Source of the DNA: Bacteroidota bacterium
GTDB lineage: Bacteria; Bacteroidota; Bacteroidia; Bacteroidales; Bacteroidaceae
Length of the DNA stretch: 30,616 nucleotides
Reading direction: 5' to 3'
NCBI GenBank assembly: GCA_023458215.1
Contig: JAEXAJ010000142.1
Location: forward strand, 1 to 30,616
Below the pieces are notes generated by a model. It was given only the letters and a program-made list of their open reading frames with translations, was not told the origin of the DNA and searched no databases. A program made the position numbers and the translations under genes. Positions 22,385 to 30,616 of this stretch are shown here, in pieces. Positions within the stretch are counted from its first letter, which is position 1, and each line of letters begins with the position of its first letter.

Positions 22385-25300
22385 TTAAATACCAATATTA
22401 ACACCTACAGATAATGTTCTCATAATAGGATAAGGGTCTTCACCAATACCACCTACAGAAGCTTTTTCCGGGTCAACTCCGTCCCATCCTGTCAAAGTAA
22501 ACAGATTCTCTGCAGAGAAATAAAGGCGAATTTTGTCAACTCCAATACGTTTCATTAATGCCTTAGGGAATGTATAACCAACCTGTAGGTTCTTCATACG
22601 CAAATAATCCATATTTTCCAACCAAAAAGATGACTGCTCCATTGATCTTGGTGTTTTTCCATCCACCATACGGGGAAGCCAAGCATCACGATTGTTCAAA
22701 TTCCAAGTATCATTCCAGTGCCACTTCTGAAATGCATAACGTTGTGAGCCCACGTATACAGTATTCATTCTAGTCATCCAATAGTTCTTTCTACCTGTAG
22801 CCCCTTGGAACAACATATTTATATCAAATCCTTTATATTCGGCAAAAAGATTTAATCCATAGTTTCCAGTAGGACGATTCATATTAATATTAGGATAAGC
22901 CTTTTTATCAGCACCTGTAATCTGACCGTCACCGTTCAAATCAACATATAACACATCACCGGGGGACATATTGTCATTGCCATGGTATGGAGCATTATAA
23001 ATATCCTCCCAAGACTGAGCAATTCCAGAAGAGAGCATAGTATAGAGGAATTGATACGGCATATCAATGAATACATTTCCCGGACCTAAACGTTCATTCC
23101 ATTTCTCCAAACGACTACTATTATATGAGAAATTGAAAGAAGCTCCATAATTGAATTTATTAATTGAAGACATCCACTTGATATTCATTTCAATTCCCCT
23201 ATTTCTAAGGTCACCCATATTAACACGAGGAGCTGTATAACCGGCAAGTATCGATGACAGTTGAGAAGGACGAATCATGCCCGTAGTCAATCGATCATAC
23301 AAATCAAGTTCCATTGTCAACTGATTATCAAATAATCCCAAATCAAGACCGAAATTAGCAACCCGCGTCTTTTCCCAAGTGAAATCCTTATTAATCATCT
23401 TATTGACAGCAAATCCTTTAGATATATTATTTCCATTCAACGGATAAGACGCATTTGCCAAAGTTTCTTTTTGCTCATATTTTCCTACCCCCGAATTATT
23501 ACCTAATGCACCCAATGAAACTCTTAATTTACCTGAAGACACGTATTTTTTCAGTGGCTCAAAGAACTTTTCTTCAGAAAATCGCCATCCCAGTGAACCT
23601 GAAGGGAAAAATCCATATTGATAACCTGGTAAGAATTTAGAAGAACCATCTACACGGAAGTTAATTTCAGCCAAATAACAGTCATTAAAAGCATAGTTAA
23701 AACGTCCCACATAGGAGCGCAATGATTCTTGATCCGAATTACCTCTTGTAAACTGGTTCAATTCCAAAGCTCCATTTACTTCTATGAGACTGGAATGAAA
23801 ACGACCATCACGCCCGGCTCCCATGGTACGGTTAAACCAATATTCTTCATTATAACTGAATAATGCAGATACTTTATGACGTTTGGCAAATGTCTTATCA
23901 TATCTTAAAGAAGCTTGAGCTAACGTTTTGTGTCCTTGGTTAAGAGCATCTCTCACACCGGCATTTTCACTTATTAACTCGTTAGTAGGATTTCCTGTCT
24001 GGAAGTTCCATAATTCCAAGCCTGTAGGACTAGAATAACTCTTTATAAATTGATTATAATATCTTAGTCCATACTCTACTCTGGCCGTCAAACCATCAAT
24101 AATATCCCATTCAGCAAAGACATTTCCATTAAACTCTTGTCTCTCTTTATTATTATGGTATACATTATAATCAGCATATAAGTTATAAACATTAGTCGGC
24201 TCACCTTCAGCCATATATCCGCCATATTTCCCAGTTTCTTTATCGTATGGTAACAGACCGGGAATCGCCATTGACAACTGCATATCAGCACCTCCAATAC
24301 TTATCAAGCCTTCATCGTGAGGATAGGTCATTTTAGTCCATTGCCCATCCATTTTAGCACCAACTCTGATATTCTTACGAATATTATAATCGACATTCAA
24401 ACGAAAATTATAACGATTATGATCATTGTTTATCATATATCCGGTTTCGTCCAAGTAACCTATTGAAAGATAAAAATTACTCTTATCAGTAGAGCCTGAA
24501 GCAGACAAATTATGCGATTGCACCATAGCTTGTCTCGTTACCCAATCCAGCTGATCGACATTCGGGAAGCGTCTCGGGTCAACCATTCCCATTGATAACC
24601 ATTCATCAATTGTCCCATCTCTAAAACGAGGCGTGGTACGTCCTGCGTATGCTGCCCATTGGTGCATAGTCAAGTTCTTAGGATAATTAGTCATAGCATC
24701 ATAGAATTCAATCGGATTAGCCCAAGCTACAGAGCCAGTATAGTTAACCGTCAGTTTATCAGTTCCTTTACCTGTTTTAGTTGTAATTAAGATTACACCA
24801 TTGGCAGCACGAGAGCCGTATACAGCAGAGGAAGAAGCATCTTTTAAAACAGATATACTTTCTATATCATTCATGTCAATACGATTGATGTCAACATCAG
24901 GCATGCCATCCACTACAATCAAAGGACCGGCATTATTGACAGTACCTAAACCACGTACCAGCAAAGTAGAGTTATTACTTCCTGCCATACCAGAAGACTG
25001 TTGAGTAGAAAGTCCAGGTATCAGACCAGATAATGAGGACGATACACTTGTAACTGTTCTACTAGACAATTTTTCGTCAATTTTTACAGCACTTACAGAA
25101 CCGGTTAAATTAACTTTTTTCTGAGTTCCATAACCCACAACTACAACCTCATCCAAAAGTTGGTTATCATCCGTTAGTTCAATACGATAAGGTCCTGCAT
25201 TTTTCACCTTCAAACTATAAGGGAGATATCCAATAAAACGAATCTCCAAGGTACTATTTACATCTGCTTTTAAAGCAAATGCACCATCAATATTCGTTAC

Positions 25301-25483
25301 AGTAGCATCCGTCGTTCCTTTTTGTACTACAGTAGCCCCCACTACAGGTTCACCCGTTGATTTTTCAATCACCACTCCCTTTACTTGAACACTCTGAGCC
25401 ATTATGGTAACAGTACATACAAACAAAAGGATTAATGCAGAGAATAACCTCCGCCCAATTTTTAATCTCCTAATCAGATTCAT
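22385..25483 (-). CDS. SusC/RagA-family TonB-dependent transporter
   Basis: 1,032 residues. Signal peptide to about MAQ30; a carboxypeptidase-regulatory-like beta domain (about 32-105: VKGVVIEKSTGEPVVGATVV ... NIDGAFAL); a TonB-box-like DEVVVVGYGTQKK at 111-123; a plug domain with LLVRGLGTVNNAGPLIVVDG and SISVLKDASSSAVYGSRAAN then GVILITTK, both strongly diagnostic of SusC; then the outer-membrane barrel ending LSVGVNIGI. No STN or secretin domain precedes the regulatory-like domain, so signalling through an anti-sigma factor is unlikely and control by another regulator is expected. It has its own promoter behind the upstream GH97 gene, and with SusD forms the glycan uptake complex. Confidence 0.97.
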   Translation of the reverse strand: MNLIRRLKIGRRLFSALILLFVCTVTIMAQSVQVKGVVIEKSTGEPVVGATVVQKGTTDATVTNIDGAFALKADVNSTLEIRFIGYLPYSLKVKNAGPYRIELTDDNQLLDEVVVVGYGTQKKVNLTGSVSAVKIDEKLSSRTVTSVSSSLSGLIPGLSTQQSSGMAGSNNSTLLVRGLGTVNNAGPLIVVDGMPDVDINRIDMNDIESISVLKDASSSAVYGSRAANGVILITTKTGKGTDKLTVNYTGSVAWANPIEFYDAMTNYPKNLTMHQWAAYAGRTTPRFRDGTIDEWLSMGMVDPRRFPNVDQLDWVTRQAMVQSHNLSASGSTDKSNFYLSIGYLDETGYMINNDHNRYNFRLNVDYNIRKNIRVGAKMDGQWTKMTYPHDEGLISIGGADMQLSMAIPGLLPYDKETGKYGGYMAEGEPTNVYNLYADYNVYHNNKERQEFNGNVFAEWDIIDGLTARVEYGLRYYNQFIKSYSSPTGLELWNFQTGNPTNELISENAGVRDALNQGHKTLAQASLRYDKTFAKRHKVSALFSYNEEYWFNRTMGAGRDGRFHSSLIEVNGALELNQFTRGNSDQESLRSYVGRFNYAFNDCYLAEINFRVDGSSKFLPGYQYGFFPSGSLGWRFSEEKFFEPLKKYVSSGKLRVSLGALGNNSGVGKYEQKETLANASYPLNGNNISKGFAVNKMINKDFTWEKTRVANFGLDLGLFDNQLTMELDLYDRLTTGMIRPSQLSSILAGYTAPRVNMGDLRNRGIEMNIKWMSSINKFNYGASFNFSYNSSRLEKWNERLGPGNVFIDMPYQFLYTMLSSGIAQSWEDIYNAPYHGNDNMSPGDVLYVDLNGDGQITGADKKAYPNINMNRPTGNYGLNLFAEYKGFDINMLFQGATGRKNYWMTRMNTVYVGSQRYAFQKWHWNDTWNLNNRDAWLPRMVDGKTPRSMEQSSFWLENMDYLRMKNLQVGYTFPKALMKRIGVDKIRLYFSAENLFTLTGWDGVDPEKASVGGIGEDPYPIMRTLSVGVNIGI

Positions 25484-25553
25484 AAGTAAAATTAGATTTA
25501 ATTATATAACTATTGGTAATTCGTACAGTAATATTATAATAATATTTATTACG

Positions 25554-25584
25554 CAAATATACTCCACATAACAACTCATGCAAA
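25554..25584 (-). promoter_or_regulatory. Strong Bacteroides promoter of the susC-like gene
   Basis: On the minus strand TTTG (complement of 25581-25584), a 19-base spacer and TATATTTG (complement of 25554-25561) match both the -33 and -7 consensus exactly. Transcription would start near 25547, giving a leader of about 60 bases. A palindrome AATATTAT-A-ATAATATT (25530-25546) lies at the expected start point. Confidence 0.85.
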
Positions 25585-25610
25585 TAGACAAAAAACTTTA
25601 AAGATAGACA
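25585..25610. promoter_or_regulatory. TAGACA direct repeat upstream of the susC promoter
   Basis: TAGACA occurs at 25585-25590 and 25605-25610, exactly 20 bases apart (two helical turns), and the first copy touches the -33 box. This is the layout expected of an activator dimer site such as that of a hybrid two-component system. The regulator is not in the window. Confidence 0.45.
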
Positions 25611-25630
25611 ATCTTATGATTTTAAGTAGG

Positions 25631-27583
25631 CTAATATATCTTGGCAACCCAGCCACCACCAGATACCATATCAATAATAACCTGATCTCCTTTTTGTACT
25701 TGACGAATTTCCTTTTTATAGTCAATAGCTCTAGTATCAGCATTTATTCCATCAGAGAAAATTTCCATCTTATAGGTCTTTCCTGCTGGTAGAAAGTCAA
25801 AGTTTAATTTTAATGTACGGGGAGTCCAGTCGGTTATTGCAGCTACATACCAATTCTCACCATTTCGACGGCTCAGAGCAACATAGTCTCCTATTTTTCC
25901 TTCCAAAGGAATAATCTCATCCCACTCAACCGGAATGCTTGTCAGAAAACGTGTACATTGTTCTTCACGATAATAATCAGATTGAGGATCGGGTAACATT
26001 TGCATCGGACTTTCTGCAATAACAGCCAAAGCCATGGAATGAGCGCGTGTACCTTGTCCCATCGGTGTATCCGGATTAAAACGGAATAATCTTTTTGTCG
26101 AATTATTCATTGTACCCGGAATATAATCCATGGGACCGGCTACATTACGGATAAAAGGTAGAGTACAATGATGGTCAGGATTATCATCATATCGACCACC
26201 ACTTTGTTCGAATTCAATGAGAGCTTCACGAGTCAATACATTAGGATATGCACGTCGTAGCCCATCCGGACGGTATGCACCATGAAAATCAACTACCATA
26301 TTGTATCGAGCTGCTTGTTCGGCAGCTTTCCAATAGAAGCTATTTACTTCCTGATCTGAGCGATTGATAAAGTCGATCTTAAGGCCTTTGATTCCCCATT
26401 CAGAGAATTTCTTTAATGCTTTATCCATCTGGCTATCAATCAAGTCATAGGTAACCCATAGCATAATATCCACATTTTTAGATGCAGCATAATCTACCAC
26501 TTCTTGCATATTAAGCCCGTCAATAGGGCGAGTCAGGTCTTCACGATATGTCCATCCATCATCAAACAGGAAATAACGAATTCCAAAATTGGAAGCAAAG
26601 TCAATCATATATTTCGCTGTTGCAGTGTTAATGCCAGCTTTAAAATCAACGCCGTACAAGCCTCTACGAGCCCACCAATCAAAAGTAACCCAGCCGGTAT
26701 TTATCCATGAAGTATCTTTAATTCTACATTCTGAAGCCAATATATAAACTAATTGGTTAGTAAGCAGATCTGTATCATTTTTACCTATTGCAAACACTCT
26801 CCAAGGAAACTCACGTGTACCCTGTGTTTTAGCAATATAATCTTCGGTCGACAAAACTCGTCTTCTATTGAAAGAAGTACCATTCACGTTATATGTTTTA
26901 GGATATCCCCAGAAATGGGTTTCCAAATTATGCTCCCCCTTTTTCAAAAATAAGCAGGGGTAATCCACTACATTAGATTCCAAAAACAGTATATTTGTAC
27001 CTGAAGAGGTCTTTACCAAAGCGGGACAGTTACCCATAGTTCCTACTTTGGCATCTTGAATCTTCTGAGTTATGTAAGGTTTCTCATAATCGCTGTTCAT
27101 ATTGGAATCTACCTGCATAATCAATTCAGAAGCATCGTCAAACAAGAAGTTTGCCATTTCGTTTCGAATAATGATCTCACCTTTTTTGCCAGTGATAAAA
27201 CGATAAGCCACACCATCATTGAAAATACGGAACTGTAGCCGGGTTTTATCACTCAAGTTTAATGATAGTTCATTGCATACTTCAGGAATCAACGCTTTTT
27301 TCTCTCTAATTTCAGGTTTTATCATCCTGTTTATACTTAGACGTTTTACTTTGGCAAGACTTGCATTTTTGGCAGGAATCGTTCCTTTATCCGTGTCCAG
27401 ACAAATATTAGTTATCTCAAACAATAGCTTATCACCTTCAAAAACCAGCATAGAAACCTGTTCGTCAACATGAACTTCTAATTTGAGTCCGTTGTCCGGA
27501 GAGTAAGCTACTATCTCTTTACCATAGGTTAGTAAAGAGAAAGTAGCAACTAATAGTAGTAATGTAATTTTCATGTTTTTCAT
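25631..27583 (-). CDS. GH97 glycoside hydrolase, retaining type (alpha-galactosidase-like)
   Basis: 650 residues with signal peptide MKNMKITLLLLVATFSLLTY. N-terminal beta-sandwich (about 25-280), TIM barrel (about 290-560), C-terminal beta domain. Barrel strand 4 reads WGIKGLKIDFINRSDQE with Asp404 as the likely nucleophile, followed by VVDFHGAYRPDGLRRAYPNV then LTREALIEFEQ. HGAYRPDG and KIDF are the pattern of retaining GH97 enzymes such as the B. thetaiotaomicron alpha-galactosidase BT1871. The acid/base is probably one of the Glu at 453-459 (spacing 55 to Glu459 fits Asp415/Glu470 of BT1871, recalled). Predicted to release alpha-galactose or a related alpha-linked sugar. It begins 24 bases after the DUF5107-TPR gene. 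Confidence 0.92.
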   Translation of the reverse strand: MKNMKITLLLLVATFSLLTYGKEIVAYSPDNGLKLEVHVDEQVSMLVFEGDKLLFEITNICLDTDKGTIPAKNASLAKVKRLSINRMIKPEIREKKALIPEVCNELSLNLSDKTRLQFRIFNDGVAYRFITGKKGEIIIRNEMANFLFDDASELIMQVDSNMNSDYEKPYITQKIQDAKVGTMGNCPALVKTSSGTNILFLESNVVDYPCLFLKKGEHNLETHFWGYPKTYNVNGTSFNRRRVLSTEDYIAKTQGTREFPWRVFAIGKNDTDLLTNQLVYILASECRIKDTSWINTGWVTFDWWARRGLYGVDFKAGINTATAKYMIDFASNFGIRYFLFDDGWTYREDLTRPIDGLNMQEVVDYAASKNVDIMLWVTYDLIDSQMDKALKKFSEWGIKGLKIDFINRSDQEVNSFYWKAAEQAARYNMVVDFHGAYRPDGLRRAYPNVLTREALIEFEQSGGRYDDNPDHHCTLPFIRNVAGPMDYIPGTMNNSTKRLFRFNPDTPMGQGTRAHSMALAVIAESPMQMLPDPQSDYYREEQCTRFLTSIPVEWDEIIPLEGKIGDYVALSRRNGENWYVAAITDWTPRTLKLNFDFLPAGKTYKMEIFSDGINADTRAIDYKKEIRQVQKGDQVIIDMVSGGGWVAKIY

Positions 27584-27607
27584 TTTCGTGTTGTATTATA
27601 ATTGATA

Positions 27608-30600
27608 CTATGAGCACATCATGTTGTGTATCTGCACGCCTTGATGATTATTGTCCATTTCGGCAGCAGCATCAAAATATTTTTTTGCTTTTTCAAATTC
27701 AGTTAATCCTAAATATCCCAAGCCCATCAAATAGTTGCAATGAACCTTATTTTTCTTATTCATATCGCATTCCCATATCAACAAATCAGGTAAGGAAACA
27801 GCAAAATAATCCATCTTAAATTTATCAGACAAATGCTTTTCACCAAAAGCAATCAAACTATTAAATCGCTTACGTGCTTCCTCTTCATATCCCAACTTAC
27901 GCAATGCGAGTCCCTGATAAAATATTTTGTCTGGTTTCTGATCATTATAATACATAGCCGGAACTAATTGGGTGCCTCCATTGCTGGCAGCAATAAAAAG
28001 TTCTTTGGCTTCCTGTACACGTCCAAGTGCTTCAAGAATACAACCTTTATAATAATTGATGTCATTTTCTTGTGTACCATGAAGTTTTCCTTCTCCCAAA
28101 TTAGATGGATAGATGTAACATTCGTCTACTAATTTCAAAGCTTGCTTATATTTTCCTTGTTTAAGTCCTAGTCTAACTAATTCCAAACGAGACAACTGAT
28201 ATTGTGCGGGGACTTTCCCTTCGCCACCTTCCCAAGGATGAAACTTATGTGCATCAAGCAAAGCCATCCCCTCTTCATAATGCCCCAATTGATTCAACAA
28301 AGTTATATACTCTAAGTATAAATCGTCACGAGAAAGAGTTAAATCTTTATGTTTCTCTAAAAAAGCCAAACGTTCTGTATGAGGGTGGTTCAGGTATTTA
28401 TACAACTGATCTAATTCCATCAAGATGCGTCCATCGGTCATATCCAAGTCAAAAGCACTTTCCAAAAGTTTCACAGCCTCCGCCGGACGATGAAGCTTAT
28501 TGAAATAAGCTAACGCTAAATTACGTCTTACAGTTGGGAATGTACCATCTTGTTCTAAAGACTTCTCCCAAGCAGCAATTGCTTCTGCATATTGACGTTT
28601 GTCATACCACAGATTACCCCAATAATACCATGCTTTCGGAGTTTTACCTAAACCTGTGACAACATTAAAGGCCAATATAGCTTCTAAAGCATTTGGAAAA
28701 CAGCAATCCGATGGTTGGCTTTCGGCAATAAGCAATGCTTTCTGCGCTTCTTCAATGCAGTTCAATTCATATAAGAACCAACTTCTATAATAATGAAGCA
28801 GAGTCTGACCTGATGCCGGTAGTGCAATTGCTTTATCAACAACCAGTAATGCTTCATTCCAACAACCTGCGGATGCATAGTCTAATGCAAGTTCCTCATA
28901 ATTATGGGCTTCATTGCGCATCAATGCAGATAAAGCATTCCAATCACTCTCTTCGCCATTCATTATATATGCTTCAAAGCTACATCCGAAATTAAACGAA
29001 TCTATCGACAATGCCTCCCGAATAACCGACTGTGCTTCTACTTTACGGTCCAAATGACGCAATATAATGTTTTTAAGATGCAATGCTCTGGAATTATGCG
29101 CATTGCGTACCAAGGATTTATTAATTTCATCCAACGCTTTCTGCCAATGACCGAAGGAGGAAGATATTTGGGCTAATGAATAATATCCAGCATCCTGCCA
29201 AGCGGCATTCCAACAGGCTTTATAGAAAACATCGTATGCTTCTTCCAGCCTGCCCTGATACTTTAAAGAAAGTCCCAGATTATACAAAGGTTCTCCATCG
29301 TATGGATTAGGGTTGCGCTCGGTCAATGTTTTAACAGCCTGACGCAAATGTTTTTCTGCCTTGGTAAACTGTCCCTTACGAATAAGCCAAAGACCCATTG
29401 CGTTATTGTTACGTATATCCCCCGGTTCCCTGCGAAGAGCCTCTTGATAATAATCAACAGGAGAATAAGTAGCATGACGATACTGTTCCAAATGCAAGCC
29501 TGTCAAATAAAGTTGCTCGATACTGGAAATTTCCGCAGGGTCAAGAGCTGCCTTTGCTGGTTCGGGAATTTCATCATTCTTATCGGGTTCAGGAGTCCAA
29601 GACAATAATAGTATATTTTGATTATTATAGATATTCACTTCAATATCTACAAGATCTTCTACGGGAATTTTCTCTTCCAAAAGGTTCTCAGGAGTGATAT
29701 CACACACACTACTCCAGACTACTTCACCCATTTTTATGACGACAATATGCACATCTTTCTGTACAGAGGTCGCAAACACTTTCAAACGAGAGCTATTCCC
29801 ATTCGGTTCAATATTCATCAATAAGTCAGCAGAAGCATTTTTTACTACTCCCAATTCTCTGTAAGGCATAAAATACTGTGTAAAAGATTTCTCTTCGTAT
29901 GGTTGTAACCAGGAAAAATCCGGTTGATTATCTGTAAAGATACCGGTCATCAACTCAATATAAGGTCCGTCCTGATCTGTAAGATTACGGTCCCATGCTT
30001 GTCCGAAATCTCCATTTCCCCATGTCCATTGTTTTTTACCCGGTGATACATGATGATCTGCTACATGCAATAAACCGGCACGTGTATCATTTTCATACCC
30101 ACCTACAAAATCATATTTAGAGCAGATAGCCATATAGGATGTCGGAACAGGGATATTCTTGTATCGTGAAATATCTACTCCTGCCGAATAATCCATCTTA
30201 TAATAAGTTCCCGTAGCAATGGGATAACGGGAAACATCACGCTTTCCATGATCGAAAACAGCATTCACATCTCCCGGAAATACTGATTGATAGAAATCGT
30301 TAACTGCAACCGCAGGATTTGCCCACCATAAAAAGGTTTGGGGTATAGGGGTCGGATTATATAATTTACCTTGAACCTCGAGTACAGCTCGTCCGGGACG
30401 CAAAGTAAACCCTGCCATTCCTTTCTGATGGAACATTCGTTCCCGCTCACTCACCCATACAATGGCGCTACCATCTTCACATTTTTCAATTGTAAAATCA
30501 ACAGGCATAAATGTGCTGGGACGATGATGCTGGGGCCAGTTAAACTCTATGCCTCCCGAAATCCACGGACCTGTCAAACCTACCAACGCAGGTTTAATGA

Positions 30601-30616
30601 CATGATTATAATAAAC
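27608..30616 (-). CDS. DUF5107 and TPR-repeat protein, N-terminus cut by window edge
   Basis: The frame is open to the right edge; the TTG at 30586 is not a real start. About 1,002 residues are visible. The first about 300 are a DUF5107 domain: PWISGGIEFNWPQHHRPSTF, NPTPIPQTFLWWANPAVAVN, YENDTRAGLLHVADHHVSPG and KKQWTWGNGDFGQAWDRNLT. A linker follows, then about 600 residues of tetratricopeptide repeats (for example YDGEPLYNLGLSLKYQGRLE, PKAWYYWGNLWYDKRQYAEA). DUF5107 is a carbohydrate-active-enzyme-like beta-rich domain seen in PULs; activity is not established to my knowledge. No signal peptide can be judged because the start is missing. It is the first visible gene of the PUL and is tightly linked to the retaining-type GH97. 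Confidence 0.85.
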   Translation of the reverse strand, partial: VYYNHVIKPALVGLTGPWISGGIEFNWPQHHRPSTFMPVDFTIEKCEDGSAIVWVSERERMFHQKGMAGFTLRPGRAVLEVQGKLYNPTPIPQTFLWWANPAVAVNDFYQSVFPGDVNAVFDHGKRDVSRYPIATGTYYKMDYSAGVDISRYKNIPVPTSYMAICSKYDFVGGYENDTRAGLLHVADHHVSPGKKQWTWGNGDFGQAWDRNLTDQDGPYIELMTGIFTDNQPDFSWLQPYEEKSFTQYFMPYRELGVVKNASADLLMNIEPNGNSSRLKVFATSVQKDVHIVVIKMGEVVWSSVCDITPENLLEEKIPVEDLVDIEVNIYNNQNILLLSWTPEPDKNDEIPEPAKAALDPAEISSIEQLYLTGLHLEQYRHATYSPVDYYQEALRREPGDIRNNNAMGLWLIRKGQFTKAEKHLRQAVKTLTERNPNPYDGEPLYNLGLSLKYQGRLEEAYDVFYKACWNAAWQDAGYYSLAQISSSFGHWQKALDEINKSLVRNAHNSRALHLKNIILRHLDRKVEAQSVIREALSIDSFNFGCSFEAYIMNGEESDWNALSALMRNEAHNYEELALDYASAGCWNEALLVVDKAIALPASGQTLLHYYRSWFLYELNCIEEAQKALLIAESQPSDCCFPNALEAILAFNVVTGLGKTPKAWYYWGNLWYDKRQYAEAIAAWEKSLEQDGTFPTVRRNLALAYFNKLHRPAEAVKLLESAFDLDMTDGRILMELDQLYKYLNHPHTERLAFLEKHKDLTLSRDDLYLEYITLLNQLGHYEEGMALLDAHKFHPWEGGEGKVPAQYQLSRLELVRLGLKQGKYKQALKLVDECYIYPSNLGEGKLHGTQENDINYYKGCILEALGRVQEAKELFIAASNGGTQLVPAMYYNDQKPDKIFYQGLALRKLGYEEEARKRFNSLIAFGEKHLSDKFKMDYFAVSLPDLLIWECDMNKKNKVHCNYLMGLGYLGLTEFEKAKKYFDAAAEMDNNHQGVQIHNMMCS

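Noticed and set aside
25595..25620. Short hairpin AAGAT-TGTCT-ATCTT after the retaining-type GH97 gene as a terminator
   Set aside because: A five-pair AT-rich stem; it overlaps the TAGACA repeat, which explains the pattern better.

Overview
The window looks like chromosomal DNA from a gut Bacteroides (Bacteroidota). The evidence is a SusC/SusD pair with two GH97 enzymes and DUF4466/DUF5018-type lipoproteins, several near-perfect Bacteroides promoter boxes (TAnnTTTG at -7, one with TTTG 19 bp upstream), and the short glutaminase-less PabB/PabC pair usual in this group. No tRNA, rRNA, CRISPR array or intact insertion sequence was seen. All assignments come from reading the sequence and recalled family knowledge; no database search was possible.

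Layout. (1) 1-2,150: the 3' end of an EamA/DMT permease, then gene debris (an IS4-type transposase scrap, a GNAT acetyltransferase scrap on the minus strand) around a lipoprotein with a BPL_N/glutamine-amidotransferase-like fold. (2) 2,150-10,565, plus strand: a voltage-gated-type K+ channel, a TerB-DnaJ membrane protein, a large Tricorn-like S41 protease with a terminator behind it, then a tight AspT-type antiporter / pabB / pabC operon of the folate branch. (3) 10,573-12,356, minus strand: a DUF2721 membrane protein and a membrane-anchored ankyrin protein. (4) 12,460-16,830: aroA and a 2.9-kb segment flanked by two direct copies of the aroA promoter plus its first about 30 codons. The upstream copy is cut off and has lost the active-site lysine; the downstream copy is the start of the full aroA. 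Between them lie a two-TM unknown protein, an A1S_2505/macro-like protein and a Bcr/CflA-type MFS efflux pump. (5) 16,773-17,233: terminator, a large isolated hairpin and unexplained relic-like sequence. (6) 17,234 to the right edge, all minus strand: a polysaccharide utilization locus (PUL).

The PUL reads, in transcription order: DUF5107-TPR protein (cut by the window edge), a GH97 with the retaining-type nucleophile Asp, SusC (with its own strong promoter), SusD, a DUF5018-like lipoprotein, a DUF4466 lipoprotein, a terminator-like hairpin, and a second GH97 in which the retaining nucleophile is Gly (inverting or SusB-like type). The lipoproteins and SusCD would capture and import an alpha-linked glycan, which the two GH97 enzymes would cut by different mechanisms. 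No HTCS, SusR or ECF/anti-sigma regulator lies inside the window, but a 20-bp-spaced TAGACA direct repeat sits just upstream of the susC -33 box and is a good candidate activator site.

The most unusual structures are the aroA 5'-end duplication, with a probable captured promoter feeding an unknown gene; the in-frame AT-rich insert inside aroA; and the mechanistically mixed GH97 pair.
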